64,000 nt of DNA, from positions 434,001 through 498,000 of the forward strand of contig JAUIRK010000951.1 of NCBI GenBank assembly GCA_030549495.1, written 5' to 3'. Of this stretch, positions 11,652 through 23,237 are shown one piece after another (within the stretch, counting starts at the first letter, position 1; each line of letters starts with the position of its first letter). Source of the DNA: Nectonema munidae. Lineage: Eukaryota; Nematomorpha; Nectonematoida; Nectonematidae. Both the position numbers and the translations under genes were made by a program. The notes beneath the pieces are model-generated. The model was not told the DNA's origin, searched no databases, and saw only the letters and a list, made by a program, of their open reading frames with translations.

Positions 11652-11704
11652 TGCTATAATTTTTTTTATATATTATTCATTATTCTTCTTGTCCAGTAAC
11701 GAAG

Positions 11705-11771
11705 ATGACAAACCTGAATGTTTTCCTAGCTTTGATAATTTTATCTTTTACTATACAGCCCATCTATAACA
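11705..11771 (+). CDS. Secreted gene, exon 1 (signal peptide)
   Basis: 22 codons plus one base. A polar start, a hydrophobic core 'VFLALIILSF' and small residues near the end fit a signal peptide. The donor is A|GTAAGT at 11772, a strong consensus, leaving phase 1. Confidence 0.65.
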
Positions 11772-14700
11772 GTAAGTTTTAGACTAGTTTCTATCTTTTT
11801 TTTCTCCATACAGAGTAGACACGCATAACGCTCAGGTATGCAGAAACCAGATTGCTTAAAAATATGCATAATGTGTTAGTTTAGAGTCGGAATGGGTGCT
11901 CTTTTTCTGAATTCGACTCTGCCCACGAGAGCAGAAAACAAAGTCATGATTCTGCTTTATAAATGAGGTGGCAAAAATGAAATGAAATAACACAAGCACT
12001 TATGAGTACTTTAAATGAAATCTGGAAAAGCATATTTAAAAAAAAATCTTTTAACATAAACACAAATGTTAAAAAGAACTTTATAACAAATGACAAAAAA
12101 ATTATATAACTGAAATTCGTTATTTCAGGGAAGATAAAATTATAAGTATAAAAAATCCAAATAGACGAATGAAACACCTCAAAGCCAATACTGAATTATA
12201 GAAAACGTATATCATTGGTATGGCAAGAACGGGGGACACAAGGAAAAAGCAAAATATACAGTTTGCTAGACATAGTTATATAGTTGGGGCTAAAAAAATA
12301 CATATATATCTTTACATATATCTTCCAAAACCTCAAAACGTTGGACACGGGAAACAACCCCTCATATTTTTTTCTCATTATTTTCCAAAAGAATGGAGAT
12401 ATGTGACGACAAACCATCATAATTTGGATTCACATGTGTTTTTAAATATTTTCTACAATATAGCCATACTTTTCCGTCTATTTAATTTGCTACTTATTTA
12501 AAATAAAGCTTTCTCGCTGTTTGATTTGATATAATAAAAATGGGGAGACAAAGGTGTGAAAGTCATTGTGCTAGTGAATATTATTTGAACTACATATTAC
12601 TACGATCTTACATTTTGCTGTGCTTTTAATTTGGTCTTTCCTATAATTGCTCCTTGTTTGATTTGAAATAATAAAAATTATTTCCACATTTACTTATTCA
12701 TTTTCCCTCCAATATTCACTTTCTTTTCCGAAAGAAGATGTCACAAAGACATTGAAAATTTGAAAGTTGTCCCATTTTTTTTTAAATAAACGTCGAATTT
12801 TTTCTTTTATTCTCATTAAATAAATCAGAGATTCCTTCAATAATTTTTTTAATGGATAAAAATCCATGTGTATTTGAAAAGGAATGGAGAAGCAATTTTT
12901 ACTCTATGTTATAGTTGTACCATAACGAAGTACTAGAGCAGGGATTCTTAACCAGTGGTTAAATTAAATGGATGAGTTTCGTCTGCGAAGGTTAAATGAA
13001 AAAACCCATGTTTTATTAAAAATTATAAATATACTTTCATATACATTTTTTTGATTAAAATATTTTATAAATATTCAAAAACATTTTATAATGCATCATT
13101 TTAATAAAAACTTTAAGTATTTTTTTGCAAGTACAAATATTAATTTTACGCAAGGTTTTTTTATGACTTTTAAGTGAAAATTTCCTAGGAGGGGTCCATA
13201 GGTTTCATCAGCTTATAAAGAGTTCCATGACTGAATACAGGTTAAGAACGCCTGTACTAGTGTGTTAAAATCTAACACTATAATGAATAAAATATTTTTA
13301 GTTTTATTGTTAATGTTAAATAATGTACGTCTGCCTGTGAAAGACTCTTTTTGGAAAAAGGAAAAGTCCTAGATGTTTCAACAACGCAAAACAGTTGTTT
13401 ATGTCCATTTTTCAAGTCACGAAAATATCTAATATGTTTAATACATGGAAAGTAGCACTAATAGAAGCTATTGAAGTTTAAGTGTATAACTTTCCCAGTC
13501 GTGTCTTATGATAGTTAAAAAAGAAATATATATAAATGTAAAAGTGGTAATATTTATATTGGTATTATCAATGTTAATATCATAATTTTGGAAGATAAAT
13601 CTCAAATGTAAGGGTAACATAAAAAAGGATGATAAATTTTGCGTAAATAATAATACACTATTTTACCAGTCAATTTAAGAATATAAATTTCATATTAATT
13701 TTTTAAATTCCTTAAATTTTCTGTGAATTTTCTTGATTGCGAAAGAAAATATATTCAAAGAATGGCTTTAAAGTAAGTAAACGTTTTTTGAAATAGTGTC
13801 TTCAAAAAAGCGTGTTTTTAAAAAGTATGATCTAAAGGGAATTTAATGGGTAAACGTTTAAATAGCAATATTCTAAACTGTTCTAAACAATGTTCGAATA
13901 AGTGTGTATTTACGACTACTATTAAAAACACCTCAAGTTCAATAATTTCAATTATTTTGATTACATTATTTTATTTTTAAACAATTATTTTGATTAAAAT
14001 TATTTTGATTACATCAATAAAATCGATATTTTTTCATTTGATAAAAAAAAACTATTTTATGATTTTTTTATATTTTTTTTTTGAAAATTAAGAGTATAAT
14101 TTGCAAAAAAAAGTTTAAGTGAATATATTTTATATTTAGCATGTTTTTTTATTTAAATTCCCGTAAACCATCGTTTCTAAAATTATTTTTAAACTTTTGT
14201 TTTTTTGTTTAAAAATGTCTTTTTTTAAATAGGAAAGTCAATTTTTTAAAATTTTGAGATTAATTTTTGATCCCACTGCTTACAACGCTCAGCGATGTCT
14301 GGAATCACATTGTGCTGAGTTGTGAACCCACAAGAAAGAACATGTTTTCTTCACATGTTTAAAAGTTCTTTCTATTTCTACCTTGCTTCGAAAACACTGA
14401 TCTTTTAATAGATGATTTCTCAAAATGGAAATTCAATACTGAGTATCTGAATACAGTAGACCCTCGTTAACTCTGATGCTGATAACTTGGATATCGGATA
14501 AGTAGGATCGTGACGGAGAATACAAATGTTTCCCCTCATAGGCTTACAAGCGGCCATTCAGACTCTCCTCTAGCATCAAATAGTTTTCAGTCTCCTCAGC
14601 CATCTACGGTTGAGAATTTGGCTCCTTAATTCTTTTTAATCCTTAAATGTATGTTACTTATCATAAAAATGTAAGAATTTAAAATGCTTATTTTTATTAT

Positions 14701-17213
14701 TATGGATAAATAAATAATTCGTCCAATTTGAATTTTTTTGGCATAGTCAGACACCGTTCTCCCCCATGTAGTCCGATGTAAAGAGGGTATATACTATATC
14801 TTGAAAGAAGATATTCAAACTTTCATTTTGTGCATTGTATTTGATGTTACTTTCGTGCTCATGATTTCTTTTATATAATTTAGGTGATTGCGAATTACGT
14901 ACAGAGAGGAGTGGTAATATTTTGATTGTTCCTATGAAAAGTGAAAACTTTACCTATAAACAAATTTTTATATGTATTAAAAATTCCGACCTAAAAACTG
15001 CGAATATTTTTGTGAATAGCAAAGATAATGGAATAATTGAAGGAAAAAAGAAGTTTGGGTTGAAAAATGTGTACACTTTAAAAAAAGATATACCACTAAA
15101 TGAAGGAATTACTTCAATCTCAGTTGTAAAAGACTCTAATTTAATTGACGATATTTGGGTCGATAAAACCGGTAAGAAAATAATTTAATATTTTAAAAAT
15201 TCTTATATTCATAATTTATAAAAATGTTTTTTGATTTTAAAAATTTAGTAGAAAAGTATTTAATATCAAATAATCGAAAATATAGTTCGGGCGAAATGAT
15301 GCAAGGTCAAGTGTCACACAACATGAGATCAAACTATTTGCATTAGCCAAGCACAATTTTTTAGAAATTTGATGAAAAAATAGAAAAATAATTGGATTTA
15401 GTTGATTATGAAAATACACTTATTTGATAAGAAATTTTGTAGAAAATGTTTATTGGATTTAGAACTTTCTATTCCATGTACAATGTAGGATGCTCTTTCA
15501 AATTAGCAAATTAAAATTGGAGAAATAAAATTGAAATTAAAAACTTCTTCTTCACTAAAAATAAATAAAATTTTATTGGTAACATTTTTTTCAAAAATTG
15601 ACATCTTCTTTTGATACTTAGGCCATACAAATCAATCTTAAATATTTTAGAATTTTTTAATGTTTATTTTATTTTTCTTAGTTTCAATTCGAATTTATTT
15701 AGTGCCCATTTGTCTTATTTTAATGCTCATTTTAATATGCTTAATGGCATTTTGAAAGTTTTTAGTGTCCATTTGAATTTTCTTAGAAGAAGAAGAAAAT
15801 TTTATTGTTAGAAGACAAATTTAAAATCATTTAAAAATAAAATTCTAAATTTAAATTTTATATAAAAAATTAATCCTAATTTGATTTGCTAATTGCTATA
15901 CGTAGCAACCAATCATTAAACCCAACCTATCATGCTAGAAAAAATACACACAAAATCCTTAAATCAGGTGAGGAAGGAGATAGGCTAGCCAAAACTTGAG
16001 GACTTATTAGAACGAAATAGAATTGGAAACGCGAATGAAAGTTTACAGGTGGTTTAGATGCCGAGACTTGAAAATGCATTTGGCAAAAGGCTACGAAGTG
16101 CGAATTTTGAAGAGAGACATCTCAGAAGAGGACTTCGTAGGCTGAAAAGGCCAACTTTTAAAGCCATAAATTTATGAAGGGACTAATGTTGGATCGAAGC
16201 GAACGTTGTATCCTTTACATATCTTATATTCACCTGTTTCTTTTTTTCAAAATATTCATATCAGCTTGATTAAGAATTAAATTTTGCATGAATTAACATT
16301 TCAGTTTTAAAAATTAAAAATTATTTTCCCATACTCCTAAATGTTCGTAAACACAAAAAATTTTGCGCCTTAAGAATTTTTATTGATTTTTTGTAAAAAT
16401 CTTTTCTACTATCTCATTATAAATGTATTGTATGTTTGTAAAAATTTTAGTAATTCTATTAACAATTTTATTTTATATTTAGTCAGATGTATCCTAGATC
16501 TTCCAAAAGAAAGAAATTTTTTTTTTATAATCACTCTGATATCCGCATTAGTATCAAGTATATATGTCCACCTTCTAAAGATCATATATTCTTTCGAAAT
16601 ATACTCAATTATAAGACTACTAATTCTCATGAAGATAAAGGCCAACATTTCCTTACTGCAACTATAGATTCTAAAGATGTCAAAGAAGGAAAAAAAGCTG
16701 TTGTTTCTATGCTTCCATTTAAAGATATAAATAATAAAAAGATAAATATTGAATTTTATGATGATGAATTGTTTATCTCTACATTTAGTATGTACACATA
16801 CATTACAATTTTTAAACGATTAGAATGTAACCTTTTTTTATTTTTTTCAAGATAAAGGAAAATGTTATAGAGGATTTGCGAATATAATGCCACAAAGAGA
16901 ATATAAATTTGGCAATAGAATTTCCATAAAATTTTCATTCACCTGTTCATTTATAAATGTACGCGATAGATGTTTAGTGTGGGTAGTGATAAATGATTTT
17001 TTGCAAAGAGGAAATATCTCAAAAGTTGATAATTATAACTTCGCAATTTCTGTAACATTTGTTATTCATGAAGCAACGAATGTAAGTATTGCTGTTGGTT
17101 TTCTAGGTGAGTTAACAACTGCTAGTAATGTTGAACCGACTATCTCGCAGATACGTATTCTTGCTCAATTTCACCAAGTATTTAAAGTAATAATCTTTAA
17201 TTATTCTTTTTAA
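11705..17213 (+). CDS. Secreted multi-module protein of unknown function (four exons)
   Basis: Not recognised as any known family. Exon 1 (11705-11771) encodes a signal peptide, 'MTNLNVFLALIILSF' followed by 'TIQPIYN', and the remaining exons are about 95-120 codons each. Each module begins with a Cys two or three residues after the splice junction: SDCELR, VRCILD, KGKCYRG. The modules share a hydrophobic alternating stretch, 'NFTYKQIFICIKN' in module 1, 'DIRISIKYICPP' in module 2 and 'GNRISIKFSFTC' in module 3, suggesting tandem beta-sheet domains. All three introns are in phase 1, the classic arrangement for shuffled extracellular modules. A poly-T tract in exon 3 changes frame. No membrane segment besides the signal is seen, so secretion is likely; function is unknown. 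Confidence 0.6.
12939..13254. mobile_element. Non-autonomous hAT element (MITE) in intron 1
   Basis: Ends CAGGGATTCTTAACC and, inward from the right, CAGGCGTTCTTAACC (13 of 15 equal). The flanks TACTAGAG (12931-12938) and TACTAGTG (13255-13262) form an 8-bp duplication with one difference. The 316-bp interior has no coding frame. It sits in the first intron of the secreted gene. Confidence 0.8.
13263..14453. other. Intron 1 sequence, low complexity
   Basis: AT-rich with long A and T runs. No exon or repeat end was recognised. Confidence 0.4.
14454..14795. mobile_element. Short pogo/Tigger-type MITE, decayed
   Basis: The left end CAGTAGACCCTCGTTAACTC follows a TA and is a close match to the terminal repeat of Tigger/pogo elements (recalled: CAGT..ACCCTCGTTAAT). 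The right end, inward, TATACCCTCTTTACATCGGA is a decayed inverted match followed by TA-rich sequence. About 340 bp, no coding frame; it lies about 90 bases before exon 2 of the secreted gene. Confidence 0.6.
14884..15171 (+). CDS. Secreted gene, exon 2 (module 1)
   Basis: The acceptor is ATAATTTAG|GT and the donor CCG|GTAAGA. The 288-base exon is a multiple of three and phase 1 at both sides, so it is symmetric. It encodes SDCELRTERSGNILIVPMKS and on to 'DDIWVDKTG', with one Cys near the start and another in 'IFICIKNSD'. Together with exon 1 it reads open from the ATG. Confidence 0.65.
15172..16482. other. Intron 2 of the secreted gene
   Basis: AT-rich. There is a slightly GC-richer stretch at 15960-16160 with purine-rich sequence, but no sustained frame or splice-bounded exon was found in it. 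Confidence 0.4.
16483..16787 (+). CDS. Secreted gene, exon 3 (module 2), with a frame change at poly-T
   Basis: The acceptor TATATTTAG|TC continues exon 2 in phase 1 as 'VRCILDLPKERN', keeping the module's N-terminal Cys. Beyond ten T at 16517-16526 the open, module-like frame is the next one: 'DIRISIKYICPPSKDHIFF' and on to 'NIEFYDDELFIST'. That frame ends at the donor TTTA|GTATGT in phase 1 and joins exon 4 correctly. So both exon borders agree with the gene model and only the T run is out of register. It may be a homopolymer error in the read, an allele, or a real lesion. Confidence 0.55.
16852..17213 (+). CDS. Secreted gene, exon 4 (module 3 and stop)
   Basis: The acceptor TTTTTTTCAAG|AT has a strong pyrimidine tract and fits phase 1. 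The exon encodes NKGKCYRGFANIMPQREYKF, then 'GNRISIKFSFTCSFINVRDR', 'RCLVWVVINDF' and a hydrophobic C-terminal half, with a stop at 17211-17213. A GT inside (CACCAA|GTATTT, near 17178) could be an alternative donor. A poly(A) signal AATAAA follows at 17338. Confidence 0.6.
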
Positions 17214-17337
17214 ACAAAAATTTACTTAAAATACTTCAAATATTTAGATAAAGAATACTGATTTGTAAAGAAAAAAAAATTATCAAAATGGAAATTTCAT
17301 CTAATGGATTAAAGTTTTTTTCAGTTTTTAGTGATTA

Positions 17338-17343
17338 AATAAA
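17338..17343 (+). terminator. Candidate poly(A) signal of the secreted gene
   Basis: AATAAA, 125 bases after the stop codon. Chance occurrence is common at this base composition. Confidence 0.4.
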
Positions 17344-17699
17344 GAACCTTTAAATCTTTTAATATTTTGGTGAATCTATTTAAACTTTTTTTTATATTTA
17401 ATTATAATTTTAAAATGAACAGGGGGAGGGGGGAGGGACCAACTCATTTTCTACAGTCTCTTCTCTACATTTTTAGTTATACTTTCAATTTTTTCACTAT
17501 ATGCCGAATTTCTAACTCACCAATAACCCATAGCATCTTAAATCATCTTGCAAATCGCTGGAAGAATGCTAAAACACGTTTTTGATAAAATATTAGTAAA
17601 ATCATGCAAGCTAAATGATTTTAACCTAAAATGATCGCTATATTTTGAGTGAAGCTAGAAACAAATGCTGAAACGAACGAATAAATAAATAAATTAGAT

Positions 17700-17990
17700 C
17701 TCCAATCTATATACTACGATGATTCACCTCCAAACTGTATACTACGATGATTTCTATTCCATGTACAAATGACTAGGGAGAAAATGTTCAACTTTCTTTT
17801 CATATTTTGCTAGATGTAAGATTTTACCTCATTCGGAAAGACAATGCTACGTAAGTACCTGTATACTACAATGGTTCATCTCCAACATGTATACTGCGAT
17901 GATACATCTTCAACGTGTCAGTTCATATTTTGCTAGATGTTAGAATTGATATACCTCATTTGGGGAGACGATGTTACATAAGTTATTACC
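17700..17990. repeat. Two-copy direct duplication with TATACTACGATGATTCA motifs
   Basis: About 140-150 bp repeated head to tail (roughly 17700-17855 and 17860-17990). Each copy starts with tandem units of TGTATACTACGATGATTCA/TCTCCAAC, then CATATTTTGCTAGATGT, then ACCTCATTYGGRRAGAC. It lies downstream of the secreted gene. Confidence 0.65.
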
Positions 17991-18082
17991 TATATTTTTG
18001 CAATTTTTTCACGATATTAAATAATATATCTGTCAAATAATCAAAATAAAATTCTGTAATGAAAGAATCGAAAAATATTCGA

Positions 18083-18302
18083 TAATCTTTTACTTTACGG
18101 TTCCGTCAATCAAAAAATTTCTCTGATAAATTATTGGCTGTTATGATGTCAATCAAACTATATAATTTTTAAGTAGTTTTAATATATAGGCAATGCTATA
18201 AAGCATAAAAATTACAACATACATCTAGATGAATAAATAATATATTTATTTTACATTACTTAGTAAGCAAACATTTGATACAAAAATTGATTAAAAACTT
18301 TT
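18083..18302. repeat. Isolated Merlin-like terminal repeat copy
   Basis: Starts AATCTTTTACTTTACGGTTC and runs through ATGTCAATCAAACTATATAA to TTGATTAAAAACTTT. It matches the reverse complement of the right terminal repeat of the Merlin-like element at 28330-28544, and a further copy begins directly after it at about 18305. Confidence 0.65.
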
Positions 18303-18610
18303 TTTGGTAATCTTTTACTTTATGGTTCTGTCAATCAAAAAATTTCTTTGACAAATTATTGGCTATTGTGATGTCAATCATACTATACATTAGTAAACTC
18401 TATCATAATATAAAGAGAAAAATATTTTTATAGATTTCAAATTTAATTAGAATTCATTAACTATATTTTACTAAAGATCCTAGATTTAATTTAGATTAGT
18501 ATCATGTCAGTAAATAAAAAAAAATTAGAAAAAATTTTACTAATTTTTTTTATAGATTTCAAATTTAAATTGAATTTCATTAACTATAATATGTAATTAA
18601 CTATTTAAAT

Positions 18611-20497
18611 CAGAGGTGGGGAACCTTTTTATGCATAAAGGCCACCTTACAATTCATCGTCCCACATAGAGGCCGCACTGAACAAATTACTATTTTTTTC
18701 AGTTATTTTATACCCTCGTACAACATTTAATAATAATAATCTAATAAAAGAACTTATACAAGTTATTTTATTAGATTATTAAAATTAGGATTTTATTTTA
18801 TACAAGTATTAATTAATAATATTCTTATAAAAAAAGACAGACGTATAAACATCAAGAATATGAAGTTTTCAAATATTTCATTTAGGTAAGTAGGTCCTTT
18901 TTATACAATTTAATGACTTTGAGTTTGCTTCTTTTGAGAAAGCATTTTGATATCAGGCTCCAACATAGTGGTTCTTAGTTTTAATTGGTCCTCCAAGTGC
19001 TCATATGTCAACTGTGTTCTCAGCGAATTCTTTATTTGCGTCAAGTACGAGAATATGGATTTACAACACTATGTTGTAGAAAAGAAGGAAATCAGTCGGC
19101 GTGCATGTTCATAAAGACGAGGATATTCTACTGCCTTTTTCCAAATTTCAATAGGATCTTCCCTGTTGTCAAACAGAGATTGATCCGTTTTCTTTAAAAG
19201 ATTCATATATATCTTCATTTTCACTCATTACCTTCGTAAACTTGGGAATGTGTTCTTCTGAAAGTTTTGATTTTAAAAAGCTACATATCTGTAAAAATTT
19301 GTATGTGATAATTCACAATGTTTGTCACTTTCTTAGAAAAAGTCAATTATTTGCCTTCGTAAAGACAAAATTTTGACCAATACTATCCCTTGTGACAACC
19401 AGCGTGCTTTTGAGTGATAAGGCAAATCTACACTAATTACTTTGTCATCCATCATCAGCATGTTTCGAAATTGACGATGCTTCGTAGCATTTGCTCGAAT
19501 ATAGTGAACAATACTTATAACCTTTTGCAAAGTATCATTTAAAATGACAGATTTTGCACAGAGATTTTGTTGATGTAATAAAATACAATGAAAAGAAATC
19601 AGTTCATTTGGATCTTTGGTTTTTCTTTTAAGATGCGCAATAAATCCTTCATTCTTAATACAATACTTGTGCTGAATCTGTGGAATCTGTCGATTCATCC
19701 AATGCTACTGAGTAACACACATTTTCCTTCTGGATTACATTTTTGAGTTGCTCTGTTACATTACAAGCCAATTCATACTGTCGATCTGTATTAGTCCTTC
19801 TTTTAAGAGGCGCCCTTTTATATTTGTTAACTTTATTTGGATATCTTACCACTTTTAAAATACATTCCTTCATGAGTTCTGCATCGGTGAATGGTTTACC
19901 CTTTTTTCCAAGCAAATATACAACTTTATAGCTGGCTTCTGTCGCAACACTCCCTTGATGTAACACAGAATTGAACTATTGTCTTTGCTTTTGTTTTCCA
20001 TCTTTAAGTTTCTTCAGTTATAGCTTTCCAGACTCACCCTCTAATTTGGCATATTTATTATCTTTATGAAGAGCGTAATGTTGCTGTGCATTGAATTTCT
20101 TAACCGTTACAATTGTGCTATCACACAGCAAGCAAGACATTTTGCCGCCACTATTCACTAAAAAATATTGCAGTCCCATTCTTCATTAAAGATCCTATTT
20201 TTTTCTTTCAAATTTGTTGTCATTGTTACAAAAAAATATCATAAATTAAAGACAATCTATTTTGTGTCCTCATATGAGGACATTGGGAGAATACCGGTTA
20301 AATTAAAATTCATTGAGTTCAGAGAAAAATGCTTCCAATTTCTGGTAGTGACATCACTGAAAACAATTAATATTCCTTTCTCTATGTGTGTGGTGTATAT
20401 TATAAGTTTAAGGTGTATAATGATTTCAGACTTAAAAACTATTCAAGGTTTTTATAAAAAATAATATTTATATCAAAGGCCGCACTTGATGGCCCGG
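18611..20497 (-). mobile_element. hAT transposon (ZBED/GTF2IRD2-like), right tip missing
   Basis: The left end CAGAGGTGGGGAACC is a typical hAT terminus, followed by GGCCGCACTGAAC-type subterminal sequence. The right side ends with GGCCGCACTTGATGGCCCGG and then passes directly into Merlin-like sequence, so the last 15-20 bases carrying the matching terminus are lost. The interior holds a broken transposase on the minus strand. It interrupts the Merlin-like fragment. Confidence 0.75.
19333..19966 (-). pseudogene. hAT transposase of the 18.6-20.5 kb element
   Basis: Two overlapping minus-strand frames. The upstream one (19966-19655) has 'KKGKPFTDAELMKECIL' and 'VCYSVALDESTDSTDSAQVL', the latter holding the first catalytic Asp of hAT enzymes. 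The downstream one (19698-19333) has 'NEGFIAHLKRKTKDPNEL', 'SFHCILLHQQNLCAKSV' (family: HCIIHQ..LC.K), 'ALRHRQF'-like 'ATKHRQFRNML' and 'LPYHSKARWLSQG' (family: .VRWLS.G). A frame change separates them at about 19670, and the N-terminal BED finger region before 19966 (about 20000-20140) has further stops. The order and spacing match GTF2IRD2/ZBED-type hATs. Confidence 0.75.
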
Positions 20498-20905
20498 AAA
20501 GTATGAGAGTAAATAAAAAAAATATTTAATTTAGAAATAAAAAATACATACTTTATTTCTGTTCAATACTTTGAGGTTGCAATAAATCTTTTAAATAATT
20601 TAAAAACACAGAAAATAATTTTGGTTTTGGAAAATGACTTCTCCAAACTAACTCATCTAAATATGATTAGAATAATTCGTTAGAGGTGCCAAACTGTCTT
20701 TTAAATTTTCCTTTGGCCGCATTCAAAGATTTTCAATGTTTTGCGTGTGAATGTTCAATGTTCGTTCATATCATTAGGGTCAACAAAGTTACGTTGGTGT
20801 ATAACTACCAAATGATCATAAACTCCATTATTATAGTTAGAAATGTTCCTGTAAGCAGGCCATCCGTCAGAAACAATTTCTTCGTAATTAGCAGATGAGG
20901 GATGC

Positions 20906-21142
20906 ATATTTTTTATATTTGGTAATTTTAAACTAACGCTTGTTACATTTTGACAAATTTTCACCTTAATCTATAACAATTTCTAACCCAATTATAAAAC
21001 CACTCTACCATCAGAACCTAAATTTATTTGTAGATTAGTTTTAGTTTTTCGTTTTTTTTATAAATTAAACTTCGTTTTTATATTGCTTATAACTTTTGAA
21101 TTATTCGCCAAAATTTTAAGTTAGTTCATAATGTATCCGATT
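20906..21142. other. Spacer between Merlin-like fragment and piggyBac
   Basis: AT-rich; nothing recognised. Confidence 0.4.
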
Positions 21143-21458
21143 CTCTAGAAGGACCAAAGACGTCAATTAACGTAAACTATACTTTGATATCGGATTTATC
21201 ACTATAGCAGGTGTGACTATACCATCATACTACGTGACAATGTTTTAATTAATGTTTCATTTGACATATGTGTTATTTTATCTTTGAAGAATTCAACTTC
21301 AAGATGATGTGTCATTTTTGACATAAAGGACCATCTGCGTCAATTGACGTCTAACTTTTATATTGATTCATACATATACGAATAAGCATATTATTCGTTT
21401 TTTTGCTTCATTCTTTGCTTCTCATCATTTCTTTGTCTTACAATTCTTTTCGATCATC

Positions 21459-22045
21459 ATGGATATGCTTTTTTCATGTAGAGAAGATAAATCTGGCAGT
21501 GATTTTTCGGATGAAGATGAGAATGGAATCTTCCTTTTTGAGCAGAGTTTTTGCATTTCTAGTGATACTTCTTTCTCTTGTGATAGTGAAGAAGTTGAAG
21601 ATGAAAGCGAAGATAGCGAGAATCAGAAAAATTCAGACATCTTTATCAATAAAGACAAAGCAATTTGGACAAAAATCTCAAAAAATGAATTGAAGAGAGG
21701 ACGCGTTCAACAACAAAACATAACAAGATTTTCGCCAAGTCTAACAATTTATGCTATCACTTATACAGAAAAAAACAGTCCTCTTTCTTCCTTTCGACTT
21801 CTTTTTTTCTGAATAAATGCTTAGATTCTTTCTAGCAGTGTACAATTGCAGAAGCTAAAAGAGTAACAAAAAATTCGAATTGGAATGTTTCTTTAGAAGA
21901 ATTAGAAAAGTTCATAGGCTTGATATTCATTGGAGGAGTTATTGGTGCAAAAAACTTACCTATAAAAAGTATGTGGAATAAAGCATTGTGTTGTGAAATT
22001 TTTCGTAGTATTATGGCACGTACACGGTTTTTAGAAATAATGAAG
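21459..22045 (+). pseudogene. piggyBac transposase (outer copy), N-terminal part
   Basis: The ATG at 21459 opens 'MDMLFSCREDKSGSDFSDED', an acidic N-terminus usual in piggyBac transposases. The acidic region continues to about 21640. After a frame break near 21790 the conserved start of the catalytic fold appears: 'LEKFIGLIFIGGVIGAKNLP' (21905 onward, family: F.G..I..G), 'SMWNKALCCEIFRSIMARTR' and 'FLEIMK' at 22045, where the block insertion cuts it. It continues at 28545. Confidence 0.75.
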
Positions 22046-22079
22046 GGTAATTGTCCAGTTTACGTATCTGTCAATCAAA
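22046..22079. repeat. Merlin-like terminus at the left edge of the inserted block
   Basis: GGTAATTGTCCAGTTTACG then CTGTCAATCAAA. This is a diverged match to the Merlin-like end GGTAATCTTTTACTTTACGG/CTGTCAATCAAA. It marks the exact left border of the insertion into the piggyBac transposase. Confidence 0.5.
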
Positions 22080-22942
22080 TTTTTTTTGAATGTTTTGATT
22101 GGCTTTTCAAATTTCAATCAAATTTATTATAATTTGCAATTTTCAAACTTCTAGTGCCTTTTAACTTCTAACAGATATAATATAAGATTGATCGATGAAT
22201 TTTTGTCAAAAATTTTTTAACGAAAGTTAACTACTTATTATTTGCGCTTTCTAATTATAGTAATGGCGCTTCTAGTTATATTAACTATATTTTTTTATTT
22301 TGAACTAATTATGGTAGCGCTATTAGTTTAATTATAACTCAATAAATGGTACAATTCATTTTATTAGTATGCAGCTAAAATTCAGGTACAATAAAACTGG
22401 GATATTTAAATGATTACGATACTGTTTATGACAAATTTTTGTAATTCTCGAGAATAAAAAAATTTCTTAGAGTGTTGCTTATTGCATATTTTTTACTGAA
22501 CGTTATAGAGCAAAATTTACTTTTATATTATATTCTAATTTTTTCAACATTCACTAGTTTCATTCTTTAATATGATCAACTTGAAATTAATTCAATAAGT
22601 ATAAGTAAACACAAAAAGATACAAAATGCATCACGAACTAAATACGATTGAAAAATTGTTTCAAAAACAAAATAAGAGATAATTTTATTGTTAGATTTTT
22701 TTTTTATCAATTTTCATGTAGTAATAAAATAAATAAAATGAAATGAGTAAAATATAGCCCTTAAAAGGGCTTTGGTTTGAATATGAGAAAAGAATCAAAT
22801 TCTTTCAAATGATTTCAGATTGCCATCTCTTTAACTTTAAGCAAAATCTACTTCTAAGTATTCCTAGAAATAAATAAAAATATTTATATATTTTTGAAAT
22901 ATCAGACATAAGGTTCAATATTATCAATGAATTTTGGAAAGT
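22073..22942 (+). repeat. Left arm of a large hairpin (palindromic) element
   Basis: An arm of about 870 bases from AATCAAATTTTTTTTGAATG to AATTTTGGAAAGT. Its inverted copy is 22985-23157 continued at 25461-26107, interrupted by a piggyBac element. The arms are nearly identical; the left one has an extra stretch of about 50 bases near 22400-22450 (around GATTACGATACTG). A 42-base loop (22943-22984) separates the arms. No coding frame is seen. Confidence 0.85.
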
Positions 22943-23237
22943 TTATTTGGAAAAAATTTGATAAGTTTATTCTTTAAATTTCATACTTTCCAAAATTCAT
23001 TGATAATATTGAACCTTATGTCTGATATTTCAAAAATATTTTTATTTATTTCTAGGAATACTTAGAAGTAGATTTTGCTTAAAGTTAAAGAGATGGCAAT
23101 CTGAAATCATTTGAAAGAATTTGATTCTTTTCTCATATTCAAACCAAAGCCCTTTAACCCTCATCCGTACAAGCTGCTACAATTTGTAGTTAATAAAATT
23201 TCAATCTACATGTGTTAGCTACATATAAATATTTTGA

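Larger units (their letters stand above)
18305..20905 (-). mobile_element. Merlin-like transposon fragment, split by a hAT
   Basis: Left part 18305-18610 is a terminal repeat beginning GGTAATCTTTTACTTTATGG. After the hAT insertion (18611-20497) the element resumes with AAAGTATGAGAGTAAATAAA, the same sequence as 26404 in the better copy. A minus-strand transposase fragment runs from about 20895 to 20530: 'EIVSDGWPAYRNISNYNN' (second catalytic Asp of the IS1595/ISXO2 type), 'HQRNFVDPND' and 'KGKFKRQFGTSNELF'. Most of the transposase upstream of the SDGW motif is missing. Confidence 0.65.

Noticed and set aside
16383-16667. Open frame across intron 2 and exon 3
   Set aside because: It begins in the intron, and only its part between the acceptor and the T run agrees with the gene model.
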